Positions 22,324 to 30,097 of a stretch of DNA of 39,360 bases are shown piece after piece. Each line of letters opens with the position of its first letter. Positions within the stretch are counted from its first letter, which is position 1. The position numbers and the translations under genes were made by a program. The notes under the pieces were generated by a model. The model was not told where the DNA came from and ran no database searches. It worked only from the letters and a program-made list of their open reading frames with translations. Origin of the DNA: an uncultured Treponema sp. (GTDB taxonomy: Bacteria; Spirochaetota; Spirochaetia; Treponematales; Treponemataceae); the NCBI RefSeq assembly GCF_946187725.1, contig NZ_CAMHSK010000025.1, forward strand, positions 1 to 39,360. The letters are read 5' to 3'.

Positions 22324-24489
22324 ATGTCAGACGAAAAAGAATTCAAATATCATCTTATTCCTTGCCCGCACTGCAATCAGAGTGCAAGTTATCAGATGAG
22401 TTTGGGACGTGGTTGCTCAGCTTCTGTTTCCTGCAGATACTGTCATAAAACAATAAAAATTAGAACCAATATGAACGCTCAAATTGAGCGGATTGAAAAG
22501 GACTTTAACGGAGGAGTTACTATGAAAAAATGCCCTAACTGTGGAAAAGAACTTAAAGATACTGCCAAATTTTGTGGTAGTTGTGGAACAAAACTTGATG
22601 AGGTAAAGGCTACAAATCGTCCTGATGACGAGCGTGGTGTAAATGTTGCCTCATCATACATTCATTGGAATATTCTTCCTGGTCAGATTGCCGTAAAAAT
22701 TGACGAACGCGATATTGCTTCCTACGGAAAAGTAAAAGGTCTTGTCGTACAGGATGGCGTAAAGGCTCTTTTCTTCGTGCAGGGAAAAATTGTGGCACAG
22801 CTTGAAGCGGGTCAATATGCTTTCAAAGATTATGCAAATGCTGTCGTAGAAGAAAAAGAAGAGAAGAAACGCTCTCTAATCGGCAACTTTTTTCACAATG
22901 TCGCTAATTTCTTCAAAGGTGGCGCTTCAGATATAATCAGAAAAACATATCAGGTCAGCATTGTACTTGTTCGTTCTACAGAGTTCCCGCTTTTGTTCAA
23001 CTTTGAGAATGTGGAAACTGTCGGAATCCGAAGCAATGTCGGCATTCATCTTTTGGTAAAAGTTTCTAATATCAATGATTTTTACACGAATCAGCTTCTT
23101 GATAAGAAAATGCTCTGCTATGAGACTGTCGCAAAATCTCTCGAAAGCACAGTTCTTGCGGTTTTGAATGAAACCCTTTCTGGAACTGAGCCACAAAAGG
23201 TCTCAACAAAGGCAAATGATGTCCTTCTGGCATTACAAAATCGTATTTCGGAATTGTATCCGTATTTCTCAGCTTCAAAAATCATCAGTCTTACGGCCAG
23301 CCGTGAAGAACTGGAAAATATCCGAAAAATGCAGGAAGAACTATATATTTCGGAACTGGAGCTTACAGAACTTACAAAACGAAACAATTTCTTGAACCGT
23401 CTGCACGATGAAAACAATGCACAGACACTTGCCGAAGCTCGAAGCGAAACTGATTTCCAGGCCGCACTTGATAAGATTGACGAAGACCGTGAGCTTAACG
23501 AGGACGAACGGCTTAAATTCAGTCAGATGCTTGAAGCTCAGCGAATGATTCGCGAGGCAAAGACTGAGGATGAAGTTCAGGCTGGTATTCAGAAATACAA
23601 GAAGAGCGGGCTTCTTCGTGAGGAAGAAATTGAGAATATTCAGGCTCAAATTACACAGAATGCTTCTCTCCGTGATTTGACTTATGGTCAGGAACTTGTG
23701 CTCGCAACTCTCGCCAATGAAAAGGAACTCGACCGCCAGAAACTGCTGTGGGAGACCGAAATCGGCAATGCCCGTCTTCAGAATGAACTTGCTCAGGAAC
23801 GAATGAGAGCGGAGTATCTGGACGAGCGGGAACGACAGAGAACTGCACTTGAAGCAGAAAAAGCAAGAACCGAACTTGAACTGCAAAAAGAGCGTATGGC
23901 TTCAAAACTTGATGTTCTTCGCCAGGCACAGGAAATCCGTCAGCAGCGTGAGCAGGCAGAACATGAGCGTCAGATGGAAGCAAACGCACAGAAAATCCTG
24001 CATGAAGAAGAGATGCGCCGAATGTTCCAGAACATGACAGCGGAGCAGATTCTTGTTGCAAATCCTAATATCACGCCAGAGGCAGCTAATGCAATGGCTG
24101 AAAAATTCAAGGCAGAACTTGCAGCGAGCCAGAATGACAAAACTGCTGAAATGGCAATGAAACAAAGTGAACAGATGCAGGCTTTCATGCAGCAGCAAAT
24201 GGCTATGATGCGTGATGTAACTATGGCTGGCCTTGGTGCGAATGCACAAAATCAGGCACAACGTCTTTCTGACAAAGATGCGGAGATAAACCGTTTTGCC
24301 AACGGTGTGAATAATGCCGTAAACTCTGTTAGCAGTGCGCTTAAAAATCCTCAGACTGTTTATCAGACAGGAGCTTCGCCTATGACTCAATCAGCAAATG
24401 GGGCAAAATCACTTCTTACATGTCCGAACTGTGGAACGCCTCATGAAGAGGGAGCCTTGTTCTGTGAGAGTTGTGGCGGCTCACTGTAG
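22324..24489 (+). CDS. Zinc-ribbon SPFH (band 7)-like protein with long coiled coil
   Basis: ATG 22324 follows AGAGGAG; 721 residues. A first zinc finger (CPHC...CRYC, 14-40) precedes a zinc ribbon (CPNCGKELKDTAKFCGSCG, 70-88). Residues about 110-330 fit the SPFH/prohibitin-like core found in YdjI-type virion-core-like proteins (SYIHWNILPGQIAVKIDERD). A coiled coil of about 250 residues and a Q/M-rich stretch follow, and a last zinc ribbon closes the protein (CPNCGTPHEEGALFCESCG). An in-frame ATG at 22522, with GGAGGAG before it, could give a shorter form lacking the first finger. The SPFH fold usually forms large rings or membrane-linked scaffolds; no membrane anchor is clear. The next gene starts 9 bp later. 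Confidence 0.75.
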   Translation: MSDEKEFKYHLIPCPHCNQSASYQMSLGRGCSASVSCRYCHKTIKIRTNMNAQIERIEKDFNGGVTMKKCPNCGKELKDTAKFCGSCGTKLDEVKATNRPDDERGVNVASSYIHWNILPGQIAVKIDERDIASYGKVKGLVVQDGVKALFFVQGKIVAQLEAGQYAFKDYANAVVEEKEEKKRSLIGNFFHNVANFFKGGASDIIRKTYQVSIVLVRSTEFPLLFNFENVETVGIRSNVGIHLLVKVSNINDFYTNQLLDKKMLCYETVAKSLESTVLAVLNETLSGTEPQKVSTKANDVLLALQNRISELYPYFSASKIISLTASREELENIRKMQEELYISELELTELTKRNNFLNRLHDENNAQTLAEARSETDFQAALDKIDEDRELNEDERLKFSQMLEAQRMIREAKTEDEVQAGIQKYKKSGLLREEEIENIQAQITQNASLRDLTYGQELVLATLANEKELDRQKLLWETEIGNARLQNELAQERMRAEYLDERERQRTALEAEKARTELELQKERMASKLDVLRQAQEIRQQREQAEHERQMEANAQKILHEEEMRRMFQNMTAEQILVANPNITPEAANAMAEKFKAELAASQNDKTAEMAMKQSEQMQAFMQQQMAMMRDVTMAGLGANAQNQAQRLSDKDAEINRFANGVNNAVNSVSSALKNPQTVYQTGASPMTQSANGAKSLLTCPNCGTPHEEGALFCESCGGSL

Positions 24490-24497
24490 GAGACTTT

Positions 24498-26024
24498 ATG
24501 TTTTGTGAAGAATGTGGCGCACAACTTGAAGAGGGGATGCGTTTTTGCGAAAACTGCGGAGCTGTTGTTAATGGATCTGCAGAACCTTTCTCAAATTCTC
24601 AAAAATCTGAACCAGTAGAGAAAGGTGTTCTTCTTACACGGCTTTCAGTTCTTGCCTCACAGTTGTCTTGTTCAAAGCAAGAATTGTTTGAGGAAATAGG
24701 ACGATACATTGAGTATAAGAAAACTCGTGGCATTCAGTATTCTCTGATGGATGTAGTCTCTTCTTCTGTTTCAGATGTTGTTTCTTTGCTAAAGAATTTG
24801 CGTTCTAAAAACGAATTCAAATATGTATTCATACTCGGAAATGAAAAGGTTATTGAAGTTTCCGAGTGGGAGAACAAAAGCGGGGATTCTGATTCATCAG
24901 TTACATCTGATTTGGCATACAGTTCGCTTAGCACATCATCGCCTTGGGAAATTCAAAAATATGATTTTGAGAATTTTTTGCTTGTTGGGCGGTTGCCTTC
25001 TTATGACGGAGAAATTTTTGAAGAATTCTGTGCATATTTTAAGAATGCAATGATTTCAGAAGAAAGTTTTGAAAAACTTAAAACTTATGGACTCAGTGCC
25101 GCAGTCTGGAAGCAGGAATCTGATTACGAGTACAGAAAAATTGCATCTTCAACAACGGATTCGTCTCCAGATATCACGCTCAATTCAGTTTCATCTCGTA
25201 TTGATGCTGACAGTAACATTTTGTTCTTTAATCTTCACGGAAGTTCTGTAGCAAAATTTTGGTACGGACAACAAGGTTCTTCCTATCCAGAAGCGTTTTC
25301 TCCAGAAAATCTTTCTGCTCTTAAAAAGCCATATTTTTTGGGCGTTGAAGCCTGCTATGGAGCAAGATACATTGGAAATCTTGGTAAAACTGACAGCATC
25401 GTAGTTCAAGCAATGCAATCAGGTTGTATTGCTTTGCTAGGTTCGAGCAAAATCGCTTATGGCACACCAAATCCAACAGGAAGCTGTGCCGATTTGATGG
25501 TGGGTGAATTCCTTAAACAAATCTGTGCCGGAAAAACTGCCGGGAATTCTCATCTCGCAGGTATTCACAGGCTTTTTAACGAGTCCAAAGATTTTTCAGA
25601 TACAGAGATAAAGACTTTGACAGAATTCTCTCTTTACGGAGACCCCAGTTCAAGTACTGGAAATCAAACAAAATTTGGTCAAAAATCGTTCTCTTCGCAT
25701 TCATCTTTGTTAAGTTCTAGAATCGAACCGCATAATGCTAAATTTGTCGGACATGCACGAGGGCTTTATGTTCAAATTCCTGACATTCGTTCTCAAATAG
25801 AGATGAGTCTTTGCGAAGTAGATTCAAAAATTAAAGCGATAATAAATCGGCATGTGTATTCATTCCATAAAGAACTTGCCGGAATTGAACCAAAAACATA
25901 CAAGTTTTCCAACCGTGAAATGTGGCAATCAATTTACACAAAACAAATCGGTGCAGTTGAAAAAACTGTAAAGGTTTATTTTGACAAGTACGGCACAATC
26001 AAAAAGGAGCTTGAATCAAAATGA
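24498..26024 (+). CDS. Zinc-ribbon C25/caspase-like cysteine peptidase
   Basis: ATG 24498 follows TAGGAG at the end of the SPFH gene; 508 residues. A zinc ribbon at 3-20 (CEECGAQLEEGMRFCENCG) matches the one ending the preceding protein. Residues about 225-400 show the gingipain/caspase fold pattern: ILFFNLHGSSVAKFW with H247, FLGVEACYGARYIG with C286, then a GCIALLGSSKIAYGTP strand and LTEFSLYGDPSS, typical of peptidase C25 and CHAT relatives. The His-Cys dyad is intact. No export signal, so it would cut cytosolic targets. Such peptidases occur in bacterial defence systems as suicide or activating proteases. It overlaps the next gene by ATGA. Target and trigger are unknown. Confidence 0.75.
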   Translation: MFCEECGAQLEEGMRFCENCGAVVNGSAEPFSNSQKSEPVEKGVLLTRLSVLASQLSCSKQELFEEIGRYIEYKKTRGIQYSLMDVVSSSVSDVVSLLKNLRSKNEFKYVFILGNEKVIEVSEWENKSGDSDSSVTSDLAYSSLSTSSPWEIQKYDFENFLLVGRLPSYDGEIFEEFCAYFKNAMISEESFEKLKTYGLSAAVWKQESDYEYRKIASSTTDSSPDITLNSVSSRIDADSNILFFNLHGSSVAKFWYGQQGSSYPEAFSPENLSALKKPYFLGVEACYGARYIGNLGKTDSIVVQAMQSGCIALLGSSKIAYGTPNPTGSCADLMVGEFLKQICAGKTAGNSHLAGIHRLFNESKDFSDTEIKTLTEFSLYGDPSSSTGNQTKFGQKSFSSHSSLLSSRIEPHNAKFVGHARGLYVQIPDIRSQIEMSLCEVDSKIKAIINRHVYSFHKELAGIEPKTYKFSNREMWQSIYTKQIGAVEKTVKVYFDKYGTIKKELESK

Positions 26025-26275
26025 CAGAAGAAAATAAACAGCAGACAGAATCTTTGACAGGCATTGTGATTTTTAGAACCGCTGACAAAGGCTCAAAAAG
26101 CGAAAGCGAACAGCCATTCCTTAAAAAGGATGATGGAGATGAAATTCGTTTGTTCTATAAAGATTCAAATCCGTTTGAAAACAACTATTTGCTATCTTAC
26201 AAAGAAAAAAGAGTAAAAGTAACCGGAAAAATGCACGATTCAATTTTTATTGTGGACTCAATAGATAAGATATAG
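26021..26275 (+). CDS. Small OB-fold-like protein (84 aa)
   Basis: ATG 26021 overlaps the peptidase stop (ATGA), so the two are translationally coupled. Five short strands with glycine turns (LTGIVIFRTA, DEIRLFYKD, NNYLLSYKEKRVKVTGKM, SIFIVDSIDKI) suggest a small OB-like beta barrel. I do not recognise a named family. Direct coupling suggests that it is an inhibitor, sensor or ligand-binding partner of the peptidase; that is inference from position. Confidence 0.6.
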   Translation: MTEENKQQTESLTGIVIFRTADKGSKSESEQPFLKKDDGDEIRLFYKDSNPFENNYLLSYKEKRVKVTGKMHDSIFIVDSIDKI

Positions 26276-26573
26276 GTTCACTTCCAAATTGATCAAAAAC
26301 TTCACTAACACCATTAAATAACTTTTAGCTATTCTATTTCTCTATTTTGTTCATTCTCGATAAGCCTCATTTTCAGCAAGGAAACTACAGAGATAAAATT
26401 GGACTTGAAAATTTTACTATGTGACCCGTATAATAGCGCCGTCATCTTGTAAAACTAAACTGCGCAGAAGAAAAATTATGAGATTGCCTAGAAAATAGCG
26501 CAATGCTGAAAGCAAATATGCTAGCTGTTTGTTTCAGTATTTGGCTAGGAAAATATATTTAAGGAGAAAAACA
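26276..26573 (+). promoter_or_regulatory. Intergenic region with an ordinary promoter
   Basis: No gene is seen. TTGAAA (26405-26410), 18 bp, TATAAT (26429-26434) would give a leader of about 135 nt for the gene at 26574. The leader contains CTGAAA/TTTCAG arms near 26503-26535 that could pair. The island promoter motif is absent here. Confidence 0.45.
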
Positions 26574-26879
26574 ATGATTTTTATAAAAGTTTTAGACAAA
26601 TCGACAGGATTGGAAATCGGTACTGATGTAATGGATTTGGAATCATATACATGGCAATTAGAAACTGCAAAATGTTTTGAATTCATTGCAAAAAACAGAA
26701 AAAAATATGTTACTGGAAAATTTCTTGTGACAAATGATGTAGAAATCACAAAACTTAGTGATGATGAAACGACAATTGTTTTTAAGATTTCAAATTGTAA
26801 ACTGCTTCTCATGAACATAAATCCAGAAAAGCAGTTTGACGATGCTGCAAACAGTCAGTGGATTTCATATCCTGAATAA
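26574..26879 (+). CDS. Small hypothetical protein (101 aa)
   Basis: ATG 26574 follows AAGGAG; an upstream in-frame ATG at 26529 lacks a ribosome site. Beta-rich soluble protein (MIFIKVLDKSTGLEIG, KYVTGKFLVTNDVEITKL, TTIVFKISNCKLLLMNI). Family not recognised. It stands alone between an ordinary promoter and a strong hairpin, so it is its own transcription unit. Confidence 0.6.
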   Translation: MIFIKVLDKSTGLEIGTDVMDLESYTWQLETAKCFEFIAKNRKKYVTGKFLVTNDVEITKLSDDETTIVFKISNCKLLLMNINPEKQFDDAANSQWISYPE

Positions 26880-26887
26880 TAAGTTTA

Positions 26888-26927
26888 CCAACTCTGTCAT
26901 AACGATAAATCTATATGACAGAGTTGG
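26888..26927. terminator. Strong hairpin after the 26574 gene
   Basis: CCAACTCTGTCAT (26888-26900) pairs perfectly with ATGACAGAGTTGG (26915-26927), 13 bp, 14-base loop. The T-run after it is poor, so termination efficiency is uncertain. Confidence 0.55.
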
Positions 26928-27048
26928 AATTAATTATTGGAGCAATTGCAATTTCCGAATGAGTCTAATCCCATGAATTATATTTTCTCTGGATTTGTGT
27001 ATATTATTCTTATATCAAAAAATCCAGGGGAACTTAAATTTGAAAAAT

Positions 27049-27077
27049 TTTACGCTCCCGCAACAATGCAATACATT
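27049..27077 (+). promoter_or_regulatory. Island-type promoter copy 8 (before the LPP20-like lipoprotein)
   Basis: TTTACG (27049-27054), 17-bp spacer ending GCAA, TACATT (27072-27077). The leader then holds GTATCAA and TTGATAC arms (about 27089-27108) that form a hairpin before the ribosome site. Confidence 0.65.
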
Positions 27078-27131
27078 TTCTTTCCGAAGTATCAAGTTGC
27101 TTTGATACAAAAACTTCAGAAGGAGAATCGT

Positions 27132-27626
27132 ATGAAAAAAATTATCATTTCAGCCTTTGCATTGGTTATGGTCTTGTTTGTGAGTTGTGGCAGCACAAGT
27201 TCACTCGGCAGGGAAGCGAAAAAGAATGGGCTTCCAAAATGGACTGATGCCCGGATTTTCAAGTCTTATCTTGCAGAAAGCTATGATTTGAAGATGCCGC
27301 AGGAAGGCGTGTTTGTGGTTGGTGTCGGATCAAGCATTGAGAGTGCAGAAACTGCAGGCCAGGGCGAGCTTTCAAAATACATCAACAACAGCACGAGTAC
27401 ATACGAAAAGCGAAATACCGACGGCAAAGGAAAGGAATCTTACAATCGAATCGATGTAAGCGTATCGGCCTCGCAGCTGAAAAACCTTCAGTGGATTGAT
27501 AAAATTTCATCGGATATGATATACCGTCTCGGTTTCATTGAATACGGCGACCTTGAACAATGTCTGGGACTTTCGCACGAAGATTTCAATAATCTGGTAG
27601 ACGAATATCGTTCCGGTTCATACTAA
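27132..27626 (+). CDS. LPP20-like lipoprotein
   Basis: ATG 27132 follows GAAGGAG and gives a clear lipoprotein signal: MKKIIISAFALVMVLFVSC with lipidated cysteine at residue 19, 164 residues in all. The mature part (FVVGVGSSIESAETAGQGEL, then a polar run and VSVSASQLKNLQWIDK) follows the pattern of LPP20-type lipoproteins, whose function is not established. It should be membrane-anchored. The shared island promoter upstream ties it to the motor-mimic regulon although it lies 10 kb away from that gene group. Confidence 0.65.
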   Translation: MKKIIISAFALVMVLFVSCGSTSSLGREAKKNGLPKWTDARIFKSYLAESYDLKMPQEGVFVVGVGSSIESAETAGQGELSKYINNSTSTYEKRNTDGKGKESYNRIDVSVSASQLKNLQWIDKISSDMIYRLGFIEYGDLEQCLGLSHEDFNNLVDEYRSGSY

Positions 27627-27641
27627 TCAAAATCTTTTATC

Positions 27642-27678
27642 ATCGGGTTTCTAGTTAGCCTCCGCTCGGAAATCCGAT
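27642..27678. terminator. Hairpin after the LPP20-like gene
   Basis: ATCGGGTTTC and GAAATCCGAT pair over ten positions with one G-T. No good T-run follows on the forward strand. Confidence 0.35.
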
Positions 27679-27709
27679 GAGCCTTTAACAAGTTTCTTTC
27701 CAACTCTCT

Positions 27710-28462
27710 ATGATAAATTTGAATTTAGCGAAATCGAAATCATTTTTCTCTTGTTTCTCTATTTGTCTGGCCTTGTTATGTATTTCCTGCCAGTCAACAA
27801 AGGTATATGAACAATACGAGAGTTGCATTTATGAAGACTTTAAAATGCTTTCAAAATGTACAAAAGACTTCAATGAAGAAAAAACAACAAAAAAAGTCTA
27901 CTCTTTTTATTCTGGTCAAGGAACTCTTACCCTTGAGACTCATTCCACAAAAATCACGGTAATAAGCGAGCCTGATTATAAATACATTGCTTATTCTTTT
28001 TTTGTTAAACCTTTTAGCATAGCTGGAGCTTCAACTGTAAGTCTTGGAAAATGCCTGTTTATTTCAGCTGGGATGTTTTTTTTGGCTGCTATTGATTATG
28101 TACCAGAAGTGGAAAAACCTTTGTTTGATTTCGAAGAAGATAAGAGAAAAATGATAGAGGCAAGGTGTGAAAACAAAATTAAGATGTATCCTGAGTTTCA
28201 CAAGCCTTTTACGAAAAATCATATCATTGTAGAAAAAACTGTTTCTAAAATTTCTGCTTACAAGACAAAAGATGAAGAAACTGTTGTTATAAGTTATGAA
28301 AAGAACGAATATGACAACTCGATTTTTGTAAGTCGAGAAATCAAAAAAGATTACTATTCAACAGTTTATGTGATAAATCACGTTGGCAATGTAATAACGA
28401 TACCAGTCTCTTTAGTTTCAGCTGTGTCGGGTATACTTGTGAATAAGGCATTTGTGAAATAA
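27710..28462 (+). CDS. Hypothetical lipoprotein with hydrophobic segments
   Basis: 250 residues. The N-terminus has a basic start, a hydrophobic stretch and a lipobox LLCISC (cysteine 27). Two further hydrophobic segments near residues 105-127 (LGKCLFISAGMFFLAAIDYV) and at the C-terminus (VITIPVSLVSAVSGILV) may be membrane-associated. The rest is charged. No family recognised. No strong ribosome site is seen before ATG 27710 (only CTCTCTATG), so the exact start is uncertain. It is the last gene before the tRNA that starts the core region. Confidence 0.6.
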   Translation: MINLNLAKSKSFFSCFSICLALLCISCQSTKVYEQYESCIYEDFKMLSKCTKDFNEEKTTKKVYSFYSGQGTLTLETHSTKITVISEPDYKYIAYSFFVKPFSIAGASTVSLGKCLFISAGMFFLAAIDYVPEVEKPLFDFEEDKRKMIEARCENKIKMYPEFHKPFTKNHIIVEKTVSKISAYKTKDEETVVISYEKNEYDNSIFVSREIKKDYYSTVYVINHVGNVITIPVSLVSAVSGILVNKAFVK

Positions 28463-28517
28463 AACTGAATTTTAACTCAAAATACACAGAAACTTTAGTC
28501 TACTATACACTGTCATC

Positions 28518-28547
28518 TTGACCAATACCGCTATTTTCTGATATTAT
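28518..28547 (+). promoter_or_regulatory. Promoter of the tRNA-Ile gene
   Basis: TTGACC (28518-28523), 18 bp, TATTAT (28542-28547). An ordinary housekeeping promoter, different from the island type. Confidence 0.6.
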
Positions 28548-28559
28548 TAAATCCACTTC

Positions 28560-28632
28560 GGGCCATTAGCTCAGCGGTTAGAGCAGAGGACTCATAATCC
28601 TTTGGTCCTTGGTTCAAATCCAAGATGGCCCA
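28560..28632 (+). tRNA. tRNA with CAT anticodon, probably tRNA-Ile2
   Basis: A 73-base cloverleaf: acceptor GGGCCAT/ATGGCCC, D-arm GCTC/GAGC, anticodon arm GAGGA-CTCATAA-TCCTT, T-arm CTTGG-TTCAAAT-CCAAG, discriminator A, no encoded CCA. The body, including TTAGCTCAG-GGTTAGAGCAG and the TTGGTC variable loop, is closest to E. coli tRNA-Ile2, whose CAU anticodon is modified to lysidine to read AUA. Elongator tRNA-Met is the alternative. It marks the border between the accessory and core parts of the window. Confidence 0.85.
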
Positions 28633-28718
28633 GTATTTTCGAAACGAAGTGAGAAAATACATTCAAATCACTTCCTATAGGCCAAACGAGCGAAGCGCTG
28701 TATGGCCCGGTCTTTTCT
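28633..28718. terminator. Two hairpins after the tRNA, shared with the convergent DUF456 gene
   Basis: GTATTTTC/GAAAATAC (28633-28660) starts right after the tRNA. A nested GGCCA/TGGCC with AGCG/CGCT inside (28680-28707) is followed by CGGTCTTTTCTT, so it can end forward transcripts from the tRNA. Confidence 0.55.
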
Positions 28719-29215
28719 TATTTCAGCAGACTTATCACAAAAATCCAGATAAAGGCACTTACGCAGATCATTTTTATGCCTGTTCCGAGCATAAAGCCTG
28801 TGAATGCACCGAAGGCGGCTCGTAATGCTTTGCCTGTGTCTTGTGAATCATGAATCATCTCGCCGATGAAAGCTCCGATGAACGGACCTAATATGATTAA
28901 AATCACGGTTGGAGCGAAAAGAATGCCGAAAATCAGGCCGATTGTGCTTCCCCATACACCGGCTTTGCTTCCTCCTGCTTTTTTGGTCATTAGCGAAGGA
29001 AAAATGTTGTCGGCGACGGTGATTAAAAGTGCAAAAAATCCCGTTATAATCAGCGTTGTTACGGAAATTTGAGAATGTGCTGAAAAATGAGCTGAAAGAA
29101 GTCCTGCCCAGGCTAAAGGGGGTCCCGGCAGAATCGGCAAAAATGTACCGATAAAACCAAGAAAGAGCAAAAATCCTGCAATAACTGCAAAAAAAATCGT
29201 GGGGTCAAAGCTCAT
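28718..29215 (-). CDS. DUF456-family membrane protein
   Basis: 165 residues with four or more hydrophobic helices and the glycine-rich pattern of DUF456: FLGFIGTFLPILPGPPLAW near the start, then TVADNIFPSLMTKKAGGSKAG, and a GPFIGAFIGEMIH segment. It is an inner-membrane protein of unknown function, widespread in bacteria. AAAGGAGG precedes ATG 29215. It lies 21 bp after the HD-domain gene on the same strand and is probably co-transcribed with it. Confidence 0.85.
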   Translation of the reverse strand: MSFDPTIFFAVIAGFLLFLGFIGTFLPILPGPPLAWAGLLSAHFSAHSQISVTTLIITGFFALLITVADNIFPSLMTKKAGGSKAGVWGSTIGLIFGILFAPTVILIILGPFIGAFIGEMIHDSQDTGKALRAAFGAFTGFMLGTGIKMICVSAFIWIFVISLLK

Positions 29216-29236
29216 GGCTTCCTCCTTTTATGAACC

Positions 29237-29953
29237 TTACAAATCCCACCACTGAGCTGCGCTTTGGTCTGCAAGCTGAATCAAAAGCACGAGCGGATTT
29301 TGAAGAAGGTTCGAATAATTGTATGTTTCCATCGGCGCCAGGTCAGAAAATCCCATGTGCCGGCTGATTGCCTCGATTACAGTGCGTCGTTTAAGAAGCT
29401 GCGGCATTGATTCTAAAAGAAGCAAAACTGATTCGTTTCCGTGCCCAAGATTGCGCAAATCTGACTTTGTTTTGTAGTATGGCTCGTATTTCCAGTTGCC
29501 GTTAAAATCCTTTGTTTTTTTACTTTCTGTGGCGTAAGTGCCGGCCTTGCAAAAATCATGTGCAAAACCCGATATAAAAACATCTTCTGCTGTGAAAGCA
29601 AATCGGTCACTGCGTTTTGAAATTGCGAAATTTGCGGCGAAACTTTCTGCAAATCGAAGTGCCTGAACTGCAACCAAAAGAGAATGTGCGGCAAGCCCAC
29701 CTTTCACATTTCCATGAAATCTTGTGCTGGCAGGGCTTGTCCAAAAATCGTGCTCTTCCATCCAGTCTTTCAAGGCTGAAAGTGAAGCTTTGTCTTCTAT
29801 TATGTAGTCAAGCATTTCGATTGATGTTTCTTTTACCAGCTCAGGGGAGAAAGTTCCGTCTTTTTGAATCGGCTGTTTTTGAATGAAGATGTCACGCAGC
29901 GCGTTTATCTGTTTTTTGAATTGTTCGTCAAGTTCGATATCGTATTCGTTCAT
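29237..29953 (-). CDS. HD-domain phosphohydrolase
   Basis: 238 residues, soluble. HD-superfamily metal ligands are visible: H in GGLAAHSLLV, the HD pair in FAHDFCKAGTY, H in GHGNES, and D in LIQLADQSA near the C-terminus. HD enzymes of this compact type hydrolyse nucleotides, cyclic nucleotides or oligonucleotide ends; the substrate cannot be told from sequence. The first 60 residues are a helical cap. Core gene upstream of the DUF456 gene. Confidence 0.8.
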   Translation of the reverse strand: MNEYDIELDEQFKKQINALRDIFIQKQPIQKDGTFSPELVKETSIEMLDYIIEDKASLSALKDWMEEHDFWTSPASTRFHGNVKGGLAAHSLLVAVQALRFAESFAANFAISKRSDRFAFTAEDVFISGFAHDFCKAGTYATESKKTKDFNGNWKYEPYYKTKSDLRNLGHGNESVLLLLESMPQLLKRRTVIEAISRHMGFSDLAPMETYNYSNLLQNPLVLLIQLADQSAAQWWDL

Positions 29954-29976
29954 TGTTTCTTTATTTTATGGGCGAA

Positions 29977-30067
29977 ACTGCCGCAAGCGGCAGTCCGGGC
30001 TTTTCAGGGCTACGGCTTCCGCCTTCGAAACGGCCAGCCGTTTTTCGCTCAGTTTGCTTCGCAAACT
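29977..30067. repeat. Intergenic inverted repeats between gltX and the HD gene
   Basis: ACTGCCGC-AA-GCGGCAGT (29977-29994) is a perfect hairpin, and AGTTTG-CTTCG-CAAACT (30051-30067) is a second with a stable-type loop. The segment is much richer in GC than its neighbours. It may end the gltX transcript or be a scattered intergenic repeat of the genome. Confidence 0.5.
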
Positions 30068-30097
30068 GGCTCACCCTTACAATCCCTTTCGCATTGG

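Noticed and set aside
23341..24390. Several long reverse-strand open frames opposite the SPFH-like gene
   Set aside because: They are antisense shadows of a well-supported gene: no ribosome sites, phenylalanine/leucine/serine-rich translations typical of reversed coiled-coil coding sequence.
28560..28632. tRNA gene as proven attachment site
   Set aside because: No direct repeat of its 3' end and no integrase gene were found within the window.
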